From NCBI GenBank assembly GCA_007859745.1, contig SMLU01000001.1:3100001-3164000 (forward strand): a stretch of 64,000 bases of DNA, written 5' to 3'. The stretch comes from Phycisphaerae bacterium RAS1 (lineage in GTDB: Bacteria > Planctomycetota > Phycisphaerae > UBA1845 > Fen-1342). Each line of letters starts with the position of its first letter. The first letter of the stretch is position 1. Made by a program: the position numbers and the translations under genes. Below the pieces are notes generated by a model. It was given only the letters and a program-made list of their open reading frames with translations, had not been told where the DNA came from and searched no databases. Shown here piece by piece: positions 37,120-45,858 of the stretch.

Positions 37120-38439
37120 ATGGTCCCCCATCAGATGTTCGCGATTGGGGTGCTGCTTATGGCTGTCGCCGTTGACCCGCCCGGGGCCGGGTTGATTGAG
37201 TACATTCCCACCAGCGACGGCGGCAGCGTCGCCGTCAAGCGTCGGCCGACGCCCGGCGGCACACCCGTTGTCTTTGTCCACGGTCTGGCGGTCAACGCCG
37301 ACCTGTGGGACCTGCCTGACTGCCGCACCGACGAGTTTGAGTACCGCAGTCTCGCGTCGCTGCTGCACGAACTCGGCTACGACATCTGGCTGGTCAATCT
37401 GCGCGGGCACGGCGCGCCGAACATGTATAGCGCCCCGCCCGGCGGGCAGACCGATTGGTGCGTCGATCATTTCATCCTGTATGACATGCCCGCCGTGGTT
37501 GATCGCGTGCGAGCGGAGACGGGAAGACGGCCGTTTCTGATCGGCGCCAGCATGGGTTCGATGACGATCGCCGGCTACTTGCAGGGCGCGACGCTGGTCG
37601 GCCCGCCGGAAAAAGAGCGCATCATCGCCGACGAGGCGCTCGCCGCCGAACGGCAGCAGACCGTTGCCGGCTGCGTCCTGGTGGAATTCCCGGCTGCGCT
37701 GCGCTGGCCGCAGTCGCTGTACCGCGAAGACGGCGGCATGGACTGGCAGAAACTCTGGAACGACTGGCGCCGCGGCGACCCGGCCGTGAACTACCCGTTC
37801 GAGGTGCTGTCGCGGCTCGGTTGGCTCCAGGCGGTGATCGAGAGCCTCGGCCGCGTTCCGCTCGACTGGCTGCGCAGCACGCCGGTGCGCGACTACGTCT
37901 GGTCGCGGCTGCCGGCGGCGTGGGTGGAGCGGCTGGAGAAGGCGGAGAAGACGATCGTGCAGTCGCTGCTGGGGGCGGCGGGCACGTTCACCGGCGCGAC
38001 GCACCACCGCGCCGAAGTAATGGTCTCCGGGCGGCGCTTCGTGATCGACGACATGAAGGCCGGCGTTCTGCGGCAGCTCGCCAAGAGCGTCCGCTGCCGG
38101 GGGTTCGTCAGCGAGCTGGGCGTCGAGGACTACGTGTACTCGGACCACTACGACGCGATCACGCTGCCGACGCTCGTCATCGCCGGGGGGCGCGACCGGA
38201 TCGCCAACGCGGGTGTCGTTCGCGACGCGTTCTACGAGCGGATTTCGTCGGAAGACAAGGAGTTCCTGCTCTTCGACGATATTGCGCACGGAGAATTCGA
38301 GGCGGCCCCGGTCGCGACGCGCGTCGTCTATCCCGAGATCATCCGTTGGATCGCGGGCAGGATGGACGGCGCACACGGTCAGACAGTTACAGCGCTACGT
38401 CGGTGGTTCGCCGACGGATTGCAGGAAGAACAGCCTTAG
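37120..38439 (+). CDS. Alpha/beta hydrolase (lipase/esterase-like)
   Basis: About 439 aa. A hydrophobic N-terminus (MFAIGVLLMAVAVDPPG) may be a signal. The fold shows VVFVHGLAVNADLW (oxyanion loop), the nucleophile serine in IGASMGSM, Asp in IAGGRDRI and His in IAHGEFEA. The cap region ~195-330 is large, similar to gastric-lipase or polyhydroxyalkanoate-type hydrolases. The start is uncertain: ATG 37120 or 37135, both directly after a repeat and without a clear ribosome site. The TAG stop lies at the edge of a CCCCGGAGGGGCGG repeat. The substrate is unknown. Confidence 0.75.
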   Translation: MVPHQMFAIGVLLMAVAVDPPGAGLIEYIPTSDGGSVAVKRRPTPGGTPVVFVHGLAVNADLWDLPDCRTDEFEYRSLASLLHELGYDIWLVNLRGHGAPNMYSAPPGGQTDWCVDHFILYDMPAVVDRVRAETGRRPFLIGASMGSMTIAGYLQGATLVGPPEKERIIADEALAAERQQTVAGCVLVEFPAALRWPQSLYREDGGMDWQKLWNDWRRGDPAVNYPFEVLSRLGWLQAVIESLGRVPLDWLRSTPVRDYVWSRLPAAWVERLEKAEKTIVQSLLGAAGTFTGATHHRAEVMVSGRRFVIDDMKAGVLRQLAKSVRCRGFVSELGVEDYVYSDHYDAITLPTLVIAGGRDRIANAGVVRDAFYERISSEDKEFLLFDDIAHGEFEAAPVATRVVYPEIIRWIAGRMDGAHGQTVTALRRWFADGLQEEQP

Positions 38440-38490
38440 CCCCGGAGGGGCGGCAGAATAAAGCCCCGGGCGCGAGCCCGGGGAACGCTG
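38436..38490. repeat. AGCCCCGGAGGGGCGGC / CCCCGGGC repeat
   Basis: Two adjoining hairpins, AGCCCCGGAGGGGCGGCAG and AGCCCCGGGCGCGAGCCCGGGG. The first base triplet TAG is the stop of the hydrolase gene. The remainder to 38573 shows no gene. Confidence 0.75.
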
Positions 38491-38573
38491 AAGAAGGTAG
38501 CGTTGTTGTGCTCGCCTGCCCCGGTATTGATGCCGACGGCCCACGTGTATGACTCGCCGCCGGCCGGTACGCC

Positions 38574-39872
38574 TCAACTCAGCATTCCGGCAATGCAGCC
38601 CGTCATCCAGCTCGCCATCGCCCCCGCCAGCATCGCCCGCGGCGCGAGTCGCACCAGGTCGGAGCGGCGGTCCGGCGCCAGCACACCGATCCCGGCGATC
38701 TGAATGCCCATCGAGCTGATATTCGCGAACCCGCACAGACAGTAGGTCGCCAGCCGGATCGAGCGCTCGCTCATTCCGCCCGCGGCGACGAGCTCTTTCA
38801 AGTGGCCGTAGGCGACCATCTCGTTGGCCGCCATCGCCGTTCCCAGCAGTGCTCCAAAGGGCCGCAGGTCGGCGTTTTCAATGCCGATCAGCCAGGCGAT
38901 CGGCGCGAACAACCAGCCGAGCAGCACGCGCAGGGTCAGCTCCTGAACGCCGAGCGGCGTCAGGAGGTCGGCGATCGGTTTCACACGGCCCAGCGCCGTC
39001 AGCCCGATGTCGATCACGGCCATCAGCCCGACGAACGCAATCAGCATCGCCAGCACGTTGATCGCCAGTTGCATGCCCTGTGACGCGCCGGCGGTGGCGG
39101 CGTCGAGTCCGCTGCGCGTTTCGCGCGTCAGCTCCACGCGGGCGCGGCCGACGGTCTCGGGCGTGTCGCGCTCCGGCAGCATGATCTTGGCCATGATGAA
39201 CGCCGCCGGGGCCGACATGAGGCTCGCCGTCAGCAGGTGCCGCGCGAAGGTGACGGCCCTGGTTTCGTCGGCCGCGCCGCCCGGAGTGCTGCCGAGCCAG
39301 TCGACGTAGACGCCCATGACGCCCATCGAAATCGTGGCGAACCCGCCGGACATGACGGCCATCAGTTCAGAGCGCGTCATGCGCGAGAGGTAAGGCCGGA
39401 CGAGCAGCGGTGCTTCGGTCTGGCCCAGGAAGACGTTGGCCGCGCCGGAGAGGCTCTCCGCGCCGCTGACGCCCAGCGTGCGGTTCAGCAGCGCCGCCAT
39501 CACGCCGACGACGCGTTGCAGGATGCCGTAGTGATAGCCGATCGCCGAGAGCGTCGAGAACACGACGATCGTGGTCATGATCTTGATGCCGGCGACGGCT
39601 TTCCAGGCGACGTCCGCGTGATTTCCCGCCAGCGGTCCGAAGACGAACGCGGCCCCAGCGTCGGCGCCGCGCAAGATGACATTGACGCAGTGGCCGACGG
39701 CGTCGAAAACGGCCCGGCCCGAGTCGGTTCTCAAGACGAGCAACGCCAGCGTGAACTGAAGCAGCAGGCCGCCGAGAATGATCTTCACCGGCACGCGCCG
39801 CCGGTCGCTCGAAAGCAGCCACGCGATGAGCATGAGCACGAAGAGGCCGAGCAAGCCGCGCGACAGGGCCAT
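38574..39872 (-). CDS. Concentrative nucleoside transporter (CNT/NupC family)
   Basis: 432 aa, about ten helices. Imports nucleosides with H+ or Na+. Signature segments: FLGQTEAPLLVRPYL, GGFATISMGVMGVYV, GTAMAANEMVAYGHL and CGFANISSMGIQIAG. These include the QTEAP and NEF/NEM substrate-site motifs of the family. A monocistronic gene, with a vestigial transposon 100 bases upstream of its start. Ion and nucleoside preference are not predictable here. Confidence 0.92.
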   Translation of the reverse strand: MALSRGLLGLFVLMLIAWLLSSDRRRVPVKIILGGLLLQFTLALLVLRTDSGRAVFDAVGHCVNVILRGADAGAAFVFGPLAGNHADVAWKAVAGIKIMTTIVVFSTLSAIGYHYGILQRVVGVMAALLNRTLGVSGAESLSGAANVFLGQTEAPLLVRPYLSRMTRSELMAVMSGGFATISMGVMGVYVDWLGSTPGGAADETRAVTFARHLLTASLMSAPAAFIMAKIMLPERDTPETVGRARVELTRETRSGLDAATAGASQGMQLAINVLAMLIAFVGLMAVIDIGLTALGRVKPIADLLTPLGVQELTLRVLLGWLFAPIAWLIGIENADLRPFGALLGTAMAANEMVAYGHLKELVAAGGMSERSIRLATYCLCGFANISSMGIQIAGIGVLAPDRRSDLVRLAPRAMLAGAMASWMTGCIAGMLS

Positions 39873-39964
39873 GGCTACTCACGAATCGAGGGGAGCAGGA
39901 GACGCCGGGTCGGCGGGATTGTGGCGCGTGTCGCGGCGGCTGCCAAGGGCCGCGCCGTTGGTGG

Positions 39965-40010
39965 AGATTTCGGGCACTGCTAAAGTTAACTTTGGCAGTA
40001 CCAGATTTCG
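39965..40010. mobile_element. Vestigial mini-element: two 15-bp transposon ends joined tip to tip
   Basis: GGCACTGCTAAAGTT (39973-39987) abuts AACTTTGGCAGTACC (39988-40002), inverted copies matching at 13 of 15. The 30-bp palindrome is flanked exactly by AGATTTCG on both sides (39965-39972, 40003-40010), which looks like an 8-bp target duplication. Confidence 0.7.
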
Positions 40011-40071
40011 GGTGGGACGGGCGTCTCGCCCGTCCACGCGGTCAGGAACGGGCAAGATGCCCGTTCCACCC
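40010..40071. repeat. GGTGGGACGGGCGTC inverted repeat, copy 4
   Basis: GGGTGGGACGGGCGTCTC ... GGGCAAGATGCCCGTTCCACCC, immediately after the mini-element. A worn copy follows to about 40138 (CGCCCGTTCG ... CGAACGGGC). Confidence 0.85.
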
Positions 40072-40140
40072 GAAAGAGTTCACAGGCTCTCTCGCCCGTT
40101 CGTGCGCGTGGCGAACGGGCACGATTCGCGTTCCATCCGA

Positions 40141-40560
40141 TCAGGGTTGGCCGGCGGCGCGGCGGGCGCGATCGCGGACGCGGGCGGTCTCCGCGCGTTT
40201 GGCGGCAAGGTCGGCTTTCTCCCAGAAACGCGCAGACTTGGGCGACTTTTCGTGCAGGATGGCGCAGAGCGCTTCGTAGGCCTGCACGTGCCGCGCGTCG
40301 AAGGACTCGTTGAGCGCATCGGCCAGGGGTGCGCAGGCCGCCGGCGAGCAAGCCGCCAGGGCGGTGGCGGCGTCGCGGTCCGCCGCAGCGCGGTCGAGCA
40401 GAGCGTTGACCGGGGCGTTGGCGCGCGCTCGCGGCGAGGCGGGCGGCGCGGCCTGGGCGACGGATGCGGCGAGCAGCAGGCTCAGCAACCGGCCCGTCGC
40501 TCGCGCCCGTGGCAGCCCTGATCGTGGCGATTTCAGGCTCATGATGGCGATGCTCCGCAT
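40141..40560 (-). CDS. Small exported hypothetical protein
   Basis: 139 aa. A signal peptide (LLSLLLAASVAQAAPP) follows a basic start. The mature part is short, helical and Ala-rich, with four-helix-like pieces (NALLDRAAADRDAATAL, HVQAYEALCAILHE) and a positively charged end. I do not recognise it. ATG 40560 is preferred because the upstream open frame is a repeat. It resembles small periplasmic helical proteins but has no diagnostic motif. Confidence 0.55.
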   Translation of the reverse strand: MRSIAIMSLKSPRSGLPRARATGRLLSLLLAASVAQAAPPASPRARANAPVNALLDRAAADRDAATALAACSPAACAPLADALNESFDARHVQAYEALCAILHEKSPKSARFWEKADLAAKRAETARVRDRARRAAGQP

Positions 40561-40570
40561 GGGTACCGAC

Positions 40571-40735
40571 GCGACGCGTGCCCGAGTCAGAACGCGACGC
40601 GTGCTTCGGTCCGAACGCGACGCGCAAGCGAGCGCGTCGGCCTGCGCGCCTCGATTTGCGGCGCTGCCTGCCGCCGCGCTCGCTGGCGCTTCGCGTTCTG
40701 ACTCGCGCACGTGTCGCGTGCGTGCACGCCGGGCC
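40571..40735. repeat. CGAGTCAGAACGCGACGCG inverted repeat
   Basis: Arms CCGAGTCAGAACGCGACGCG and (inverted) CTTCGCGTTCTGACTCGCGC surround a centre rich in GCGACGCG and CGAGCGCG units. It fills the gap between the 40141 and 40738 genes. Confidence 0.75.
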
Positions 40736-40737
40736 GT

Positions 40738-41268
40738 TCAACGCACGCCCGTGGCCGTCATGCGCAGCAGCTCTTTGCGCAGGCGATAGGCCGGGAAGTC
40801 GTGTTCCTCGTAGCACTCGTCGAACAACCCGGCCGCGCGGTAGGCCGCGACCGCGTGTCGATTCTCCGGGAAGACGATCAGCGTCACTTTTCGCGCCGCG
40901 TGTCGATGAAAGGCATTGAGCAGAAGCAGGCGCGTGAGTTGCTTGCCCAGGCCACGGCTGCGCTGCGCGGGGTCGATGATGAGGTGCCCCAGCCAGTAGC
41001 TGCGCTCCGCCGTGTTGAGCACGTTCATCTCGCCATAGCCGACGATAACGCCCGCTTCGCCATCGGTCAGCAGCAGCGGCTGGCGGCCGGGCGACTGCCA
41101 GCCGCGGATCGTGGCGGGCGTGATCGGCGGTGCACTGGATGGCGCCAGCCAGAAGGCGTCCTGCTCGGTTCGCACCCACGACGCGACCTGTTCGGCCGCC
41201 TGCGAGAAAAAGGGATCGAGCCGCAGGCGGCGGACGTTCGGGCGGTAGATGGTCGGGCGCGCGGCCAT
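40738..41268 (-). CDS. GNAT-family N-acetyltransferase
   Basis: 176 aa. The GNAT core is LGHLIIDPAQRSRGLGKQL (the RxxGxG/A acetyl-CoA loop), followed by LIVFPENRHAVAAYRAAGLF, the motif B region. Start ATG 41268 (MAARPTIYRP); the open frame upstream is a repeat sequence. The acceptor substrate is unknown. Upstream, 41269-41483 holds worn repeat fragments (GGCGAAGGGCGAATTTCG, and an inverted pair GGTGCCATG/CATGGCAC) and no gene. Confidence 0.85.
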   Translation of the reverse strand: MAARPTIYRPNVRRLRLDPFFSQAAEQVASWVRTEQDAFWLAPSSAPPITPATIRGWQSPGRQPLLLTDGEAGVIVGYGEMNVLNTAERSYWLGHLIIDPAQRSRGLGKQLTRLLLLNAFHRHAARKVTLIVFPENRHAVAAYRAAGLFDECYEEHDFPAYRLRKELLRMTATGVR

Positions 41269-41483
41269 ACGAAATACCGAATGGCGAAGGGCGAATTTCG
41301 AAAGGCCAAAGACCGGAGGTCGAAACCCAACGGCCAACTCGGCGGCTGGGCGCCATCAAGGTGCCATGCCACCGCCTTTGGTTGGGCATGCCGACTCGAT
41401 GGCCGTCAGCATGGCGCCCATGGCACGTGTGCATTGGGCCTTCGGCCTTTAGCCTTCGGCCTCCTTTGATAGAGTATCACAGC

Positions 41484-42179
41484 ATGAACACTCCAGTCGA
41501 GACGATTCGCGGATATCCGGTCCAATTGCGCAGGCCGGTGGTCGGCGGGCGGACCTTTGAGCTGGTCGGTCCGGCGAACTATGAGTCGCTGGTCGATGAT
41601 CCGCGCGTCGCGGAGCGCTTCCGCCAGGACGAGTACATGCCGTACTGGGCTGAATTCTGGCCGGCGTGCCTGATCCTGGCGGACGCGGTCGCCGACTGGC
41701 CGGCGGCCGGATCGGGCCGGCCGCGCTTGAACGTCCTGGAACTGGCGTGCGGGCTTGGGCTGGTTGGCCTCGTCGCGGCGGCGGGGGGGCACCGCGTCAC
41801 GATGTCGGACTATGACGAAGATGCGCTGGCGTTCGTGCGCGAGAGCGCGCGGCGCAGCGGCATTCCGACGCCGGAGACGCGCTACATCGACTGGCGCCAG
41901 CGATACGATGACCTGCGGCCGGACCGCATTGTGGCGTCCGAAGTGCTCTATGAGACGCGCAGCATCAAGCCGGTGGCTGAGTTCATCGCGTACCACCTTG
42001 CCGACGACGGCCTGGCGCTGATCTGCGATGCGAACCGCTCGACGGCGGGGTTGTTCGACAGCATCGCGCGCGACTGCGGATTGAGCGTGCGGGAAGAGCA
42101 GATTCACCGGCCGGCGGCGGGCGGATGGCCGGCGGTGGAGGGCAGGCTGTTCAGAGTCAGTCGTAAGACTTCAGCTTGA
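41484..42179 (+). CDS. Class I SAM-dependent methyltransferase (METTL/NNT1-like)
   Basis: 231 aa. The N-terminal PYWAEFWPACLILADAV segment and LNVLELACGLGLVGLVAAA (motif I) are typical of the Methyltransf_16 group of protein-lysine and small-molecule methyltransferases. VTMSDYDEDALAFV is motif II and RIVASEVLYETRSI matches motif IV. The substrate is unknown. Start ATG 41484; convergent with the Rieske gene. Confidence 0.82.
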   Translation: MNTPVETIRGYPVQLRRPVVGGRTFELVGPANYESLVDDPRVAERFRQDEYMPYWAEFWPACLILADAVADWPAAGSGRPRLNVLELACGLGLVGLVAAAGGHRVTMSDYDEDALAFVRESARRSGIPTPETRYIDWRQRYDDLRPDRIVASEVLYETRSIKPVAEFIAYHLADDGLALICDANRSTAGLFDSIARDCGLSVREEQIHRPAAGGWPAVEGRLFRVSRKTSA

Positions 42180-42192
42180 CCGGAAGTTCAAA

Positions 42193-43293
42193 TCACCCTT
42201 CGCCCATGAACTCCCGCGCCAGCATTCGATGAAAGTGATGCGTTCCCTGTTCGCGCGACGGCGAGTAGCGCGCCCGGCCGAAGAGCCGCGACGCCATGCC
42301 GCGTTGAACAGCCTCCACGATCGCCTCGTCTTCGCGCTCGACGCGGTCCAGGCCTGCGCCGGCGCCGGACTCGAGCCTGGATTCGTCCAGCACGTAGGTG
42401 AGGAACGAGACGCGCGTGCGATCGACCGCCAGCGGCTTCACCACATTGATCGACAAGCCCCACGGGTAGAAGTTCAGCATCAGGTTCGGATACAGCCAGA
42501 AGTAGTACCCCGCAATCGCTTGCCCGTGATCGACATGGCCCGCCGGCGGCGTGATACAGGACTCGCCGCCGCGCGCCAGGCCGATCTGCACGCTTCCGGC
42601 TTCAAACAACTCGGTGCGGTAGCTGCCGTAGTCGATCACGTCGGCGAGCGAGGCGTGAACGTATGGGATATGGAAGCCTTCGAGGTAGTTTTCGCAATAG
42701 AGCGCCCAATTGGCCCGGACCAGATAGTCGCGGCTGCGCGACGCGTCGAATTTCAGAGCGTGCAGCGCCAGCCAGGCCACTCGCCGGATCACCGGCGCCA
42801 GCCAAGTTTCGAACGGCGCCCGTGGTCCAAGCGAAGCAAAGATCAGGCGGTCCCATGCAACGCCGTGGGCAACCTCGGGCAGGTGATCCGTGGGGCCCGG
42901 AAAACCCTCGACGTCGTCGAACTCCGGCATGCTGTGAAAGCGGCCGTCCAGCCCGAAGCGCCGGCCGTGGTAGCGGCAGCGAAGCGATTTCTCGTGACCC
43001 GGCAGCTCGCACACGAGCATGCCGCGGTGCGTGCAGACGTTTGAGAGGCAATGAAGGCGATCCTGTTCATCGCGCGAGAGCAGCAGCGGCTCGTTCACGC
43101 TTCCTTCGAGCAGCGTGAGGGGATGCACCTGTCCGGGCACGCGGACGGCGTCCATGTCCGCGGCGAATTGCCATGATGGGCGGAAGACGCGCTCGATGCA
43201 CTTCTCGTGAAACGCCGGGCTGGTATACAGCTCCGCCGGCGGGCCGGCGGCGCGGCGAATATCCGGGTTGATCTCGAAGTGCGGCCGGTTCAT
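42193..43293 (-). CDS. Rieske non-heme iron oxygenase, alpha subunit
   Basis: 366 aa. Rieske [2Fe-2S] ligands C87, H89, C106, H109 (CTHRG ... CRYHG). The mononuclear iron site has H208 and H213 (ENYLEGFHIPYVH) and probably an Asp in EREDEAIVEAVQ. The overall design is like choline or carnitine monooxygenase and ring-hydroxylating oxygenases. It needs a reductase that is not encoded nearby. Start ATG 43293, preferred to the TTG one codon upstream. Confidence 0.9.
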   Translation of the reverse strand: MNRPHFEINPDIRRAAGPPAELYTSPAFHEKCIERVFRPSWQFAADMDAVRVPGQVHPLTLLEGSVNEPLLLSRDEQDRLHCLSNVCTHRGMLVCELPGHEKSLRCRYHGRRFGLDGRFHSMPEFDDVEGFPGPTDHLPEVAHGVAWDRLIFASLGPRAPFETWLAPVIRRVAWLALHALKFDASRSRDYLVRANWALYCENYLEGFHIPYVHASLADVIDYGSYRTELFEAGSVQIGLARGGESCITPPAGHVDHGQAIAGYYFWLYPNLMLNFYPWGLSINVVKPLAVDRTRVSFLTYVLDESRLESGAGAGLDRVEREDEAIVEAVQRGMASRLFGRARYSPSREQGTHHFHRMLAREFMGEG

Positions 43294-43319
43294 CAACGCG
43301 CAGTATAAGGGGCCTCGCA

Positions 43320-43357
43320 GGGCGCGTCGCGCGGCCGCCGGACCGGCCGCGCGCCCT
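43320..43357 (-). terminator. Hairpin after the 43391 gene
   Basis: GGGCGC/GCGCGGCCG pairs with CGGCCGCGCGCCC, 34 bases past the stop. There is no clear U-tract. Confidence 0.4.
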
Positions 43358-43390
43358 TCCTGAAGTCGTCCTATCGCGCTGCACGCGCCG

Positions 43391-44092
43391 TCAGAACCCG
43401 CTCAGTCGCCCGATGAACGGGTTAATGTCGAGCACGTCGACCGAGTCATCCGCGTTCAGGTCGCCGTTCAGGATGCTGCATCCGGGATACGCCGCCGCGA
43501 ACGCCGCCGGATCGGAAAGCGCCAGGACGAACGGATTGATATCCAGGATGTCCACGGTGCAATCGCAATTCATGTCCGCCAGCAGCACGCTGGTCGCCAG
43601 CGCGACGAATCGGCCGGCGTCATCGAGATTCAGCCAGCCGACATTTTCCGCCCACGCGAAGCCGCGAAAGCGGCAGCCGCCGCCGGCGGACATTTCCGCC
43701 AGCCGCGCCGGTTGCGGCGGCGCGGCGAGACCGCCGCCGGCGAAGTTGACCCAGCCGACGTTTTCGCCCCACGCGAGTCCGAACAGCTCGCGCGTGTCTG
43801 GATCGAGATTCACGCCGAAATCGTAGGAATCGACATTGGCATACTGCACGCCGTCAGCCGGCGCGCCGTCGCCCAGATTCAGCCAGCCGGTGTTTTCGCT
43901 CCAGACAAAGCCGGACAGAATTCGCTGCCGCGCGAGGACGCCGTCGCCGGCGGCCGGCCGCTCGTGTCTCCAGTTGGTCCAGCCGATGTTCTCGGCCCAG
44001 GCGAATGCGTTTGCCGCGTCGATGTTGGATTGCGCCGGCCCATTCGCGCTCAGCACGGCCGCCAGCAGCAGCAGGCAGAAGAGAGGTTTCAT
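43391..44092 (-). CDS. Secreted WxxNxGW-repeat protein with dockerin-like tail
   Basis: 233 aa with signal peptide LFCLLLLAAVLSANGPAQS. Four copies of a short motif follow: FAWAENIGWTN, FVWSENTGWLN, LAWGENVGWVN and FAWAENVGWLN, spaced ~35-50 residues. The C-terminus has two EF-hand-like loops with DILDINPF/DVLDINPF, as in the genes at 9392 and 45859. It is likely cell-surface or matrix material. Function unknown. Confidence 0.72.
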   Translation of the reverse strand: MKPLFCLLLLAAVLSANGPAQSNIDAANAFAWAENIGWTNWRHERPAAGDGVLARQRILSGFVWSENTGWLNLGDGAPADGVQYANVDSYDFGVNLDPDTRELFGLAWGENVGWVNFAGGGLAAPPQPARLAEMSAGGGCRFRGFAWAENVGWLNLDDAGRFVALATSVLLADMNCDCTVDILDINPFVLALSDPAAFAAAYPGCSILNGDLNADDSVDVLDINPFIGRLSGF

Positions 44093-44117
44093 TTGTTCAC
44101 TCCTGTTTGTGCCGCGG

Positions 44118-45266
44118 TTAGTAGTCGTAATTGGCGTGCGGTCGGTCGCTGGTGCCGATGTTGCCGGCGTTGACGATCGGACCGACGGTGTTGCCGACGA
44201 CGATCATGAAGTTCGCCATGCTGTTGCCGCTGGCGGAGTTGCGCACGACGAGGTTGCCGGCGGATTGGATTTCGATCCCGGTCACGTTCCCGGTGATGTT
44301 GTTGCCGTCGATACGCGTCCGCTCGCCCAGCGAGTTCACGCGAATCCCCGCCCGGCTGCTGGTCAGACCGGCCGTCCCGTTTCCGCTTGCGTTGCTGTTG
44401 AGCACGACGCAGTCGCCGGCGACCTCGAAACCGTCGCCGCCGTTGCCGGCCGCCGTGCAGCCGATGATGGTCGACCCGGCCGACGTGACGATCCCATCCA
44501 GGTCGTTGCTGCTGGCGGTGCAGTTGCTGATCACGGAGCGCGTCCCCGCGAACATGCCCTGGCCGTTGCCGATCAGCGAACACCCGCTGAAGGTGCTCTC
44601 GCCGAAGGAGAAAATCCCGAAGTTCGGACTGCCCGTCACGAGACACCCGTTCACGACCGCGCCGTCCACGAAAAACCCGATGTTCGGATTGTCGATCGCG
44701 GTGCAGTTCGTCAGGATCGCCCCGCCCTGCGCCATCACGCCGATGAAGCTGTTGTTTCGCAGCGTGCAGTTCACGATGGACGCCCCGCTGCCCGCGGTAA
44801 TCCCGAAAGAGGCGTTGCCTGCCGCGGTCACGTTCTCGATCCGCTTGTTGGTCGCGTCGGAGAGGTCAATCCCGTCGCCGAAATTGCGAACCGTGCCGTT
44901 GCGGACGACGATGTTCTCGACGCCCTCGGCCGCGCGGACGCCGTCCGACGCACCAGCGCCGGCAATGTCAAACCCCATCAGGTCAAGCGTCACGTGGCTC
45001 GCCGCGATCTCGACCGCCGTGAGGTTGGTCGAAATGTTGCCGGTGAGATAGTAGGACCCCGGCTGCGTGATCCGATAGAGCACGCTGCCGCCGCCGGGCG
45101 TGGTGTCGGCGCCGATGGGCGTGCGCGGCTCCACCTGCGAGAGTGTTTTCATGGTGGAGGTGATCGGCCCCGGCGGGGGGTTCAGATCGCCCGCACGGGC
45201 CAGGAGCGGCCAGCCGCCGAGCAGAGCGAGCGAAATGACGCGTCGAACATCTGAGCTGCGAAACAT
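44118..45266 (-). CDS. Secreted right-handed beta-helix protein
   Basis: 382 aa with a signal peptide (VISLALLGGWPLLARA). Residues ~70-370 are ~22-residue rungs of the NosD/pectate-lyase-like type (IENVTAAGNASFGITAGSG, ISNCTASSNDLDGI, IIGCTAAGNGGDGFEV). ATG 45266 has a strong AGGAGG 7 bases upstream; the longer open frame is not needed. The stop lies 26 bases before the 43391 gene, so both are probably in one operon. It may be a carbohydrate-active or adhesive protein; no catalytic residues can be assigned. Confidence 0.8.
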   Translation of the reverse strand: MFRSSDVRRVISLALLGGWPLLARAGDLNPPPGPITSTMKTLSQVEPRTPIGADTTPGGGSVLYRITQPGSYYLTGNISTNLTAVEIAASHVTLDLMGFDIAGAGASDGVRAAEGVENIVVRNGTVRNFGDGIDLSDATNKRIENVTAAGNASFGITAGSGASIVNCTLRNNSFIGVMAQGGAILTNCTAIDNPNIGFFVDGAVVNGCLVTGSPNFGIFSFGESTFSGCSLIGNGQGMFAGTRSVISNCTASSNDLDGIVTSAGSTIIGCTAAGNGGDGFEVAGDCVVLNSNASGNGTAGLTSSRAGIRVNSLGERTRIDGNNITGNVTGIEIQSAGNLVVRNSASGNSMANFMIVVGNTVGPIVNAGNIGTSDRPHANYDY

Positions 45267-45478
45267 GATGTGCCTCCTGCGACACAAGCGGAGCGCCGGC
45301 CGACGTGAGCGCGAAGCGTCCGCGTCGTGATGGGCGCGCGTCCGGACGCGACCGCACCGCCACCACGGCACACATCGAGCGAGAATCGGCCTGCAAACTC
45401 CTGAGAGATGAGCACGCGAAGCGGCCCTGCTGCTCGAACACTAGCCGGTTTTTCGAGAAATGCAAGAAGATTCTGGCA

Positions 45479-45498
45479 GTCCGAGCCCGCCGCGCCAA
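45479..45498. repeat. Half copy of the two-hairpin repeat
   Basis: GTCCGAGCCCGCCGCGCCAA only, one arm, 45 bases before the full copy 4. Confidence 0.6.
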
Positions 45499-45542
45499 CG
45501 CCGCGTGCCCACAGTTTGTTGCAGGCTCGGTGGGCGCATCTG

Positions 45543-45640
45543 TCCGAACCCGCCGCGCCAAGCGGCGGGTTGACTTCCCGGCCTGTGTGACCCCGTTCGC
45601 TTGCGATCTTCACTCCGCCGCCTGGCGGGGCGGGTTCGGA
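45543..45640. repeat. Two-hairpin palindromic repeat, copy 4 (98 bp)
   Basis: TCCGAACCCGCCGCGCC ... CGGGGCGGGTTCGGA, preceded by GCAGGCTCGGTGGGCGCA, the family flank. It lies between divergent genes. Confidence 0.82.
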
Positions 45641-45858
45641 CAAACGGCCCAACCAGCCTGCCGCCGGCGCGAACTCCTACTTCGCGGGTTGCTATCGCGG
45701 GTACTTATCTGGACGCTGGTCGCCAACAAATGCACCCGATTTTTTTTCAGACCGGTCTCGTCCATCAGCTACGATAGGTGCGGGTTCCGTCTGCCGGACA
45801 TCCGCCGATCTCTTTTCATTTGTCCGCCCGAAGTCCGCCGGAAGCGGAAGGAGAAGCC

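Noticed and set aside
36919-38376. 485-codon minus-strand frame
   Set aside because: Antisense of the alpha/beta hydrolase, whose catalytic triad is clear on the plus strand.
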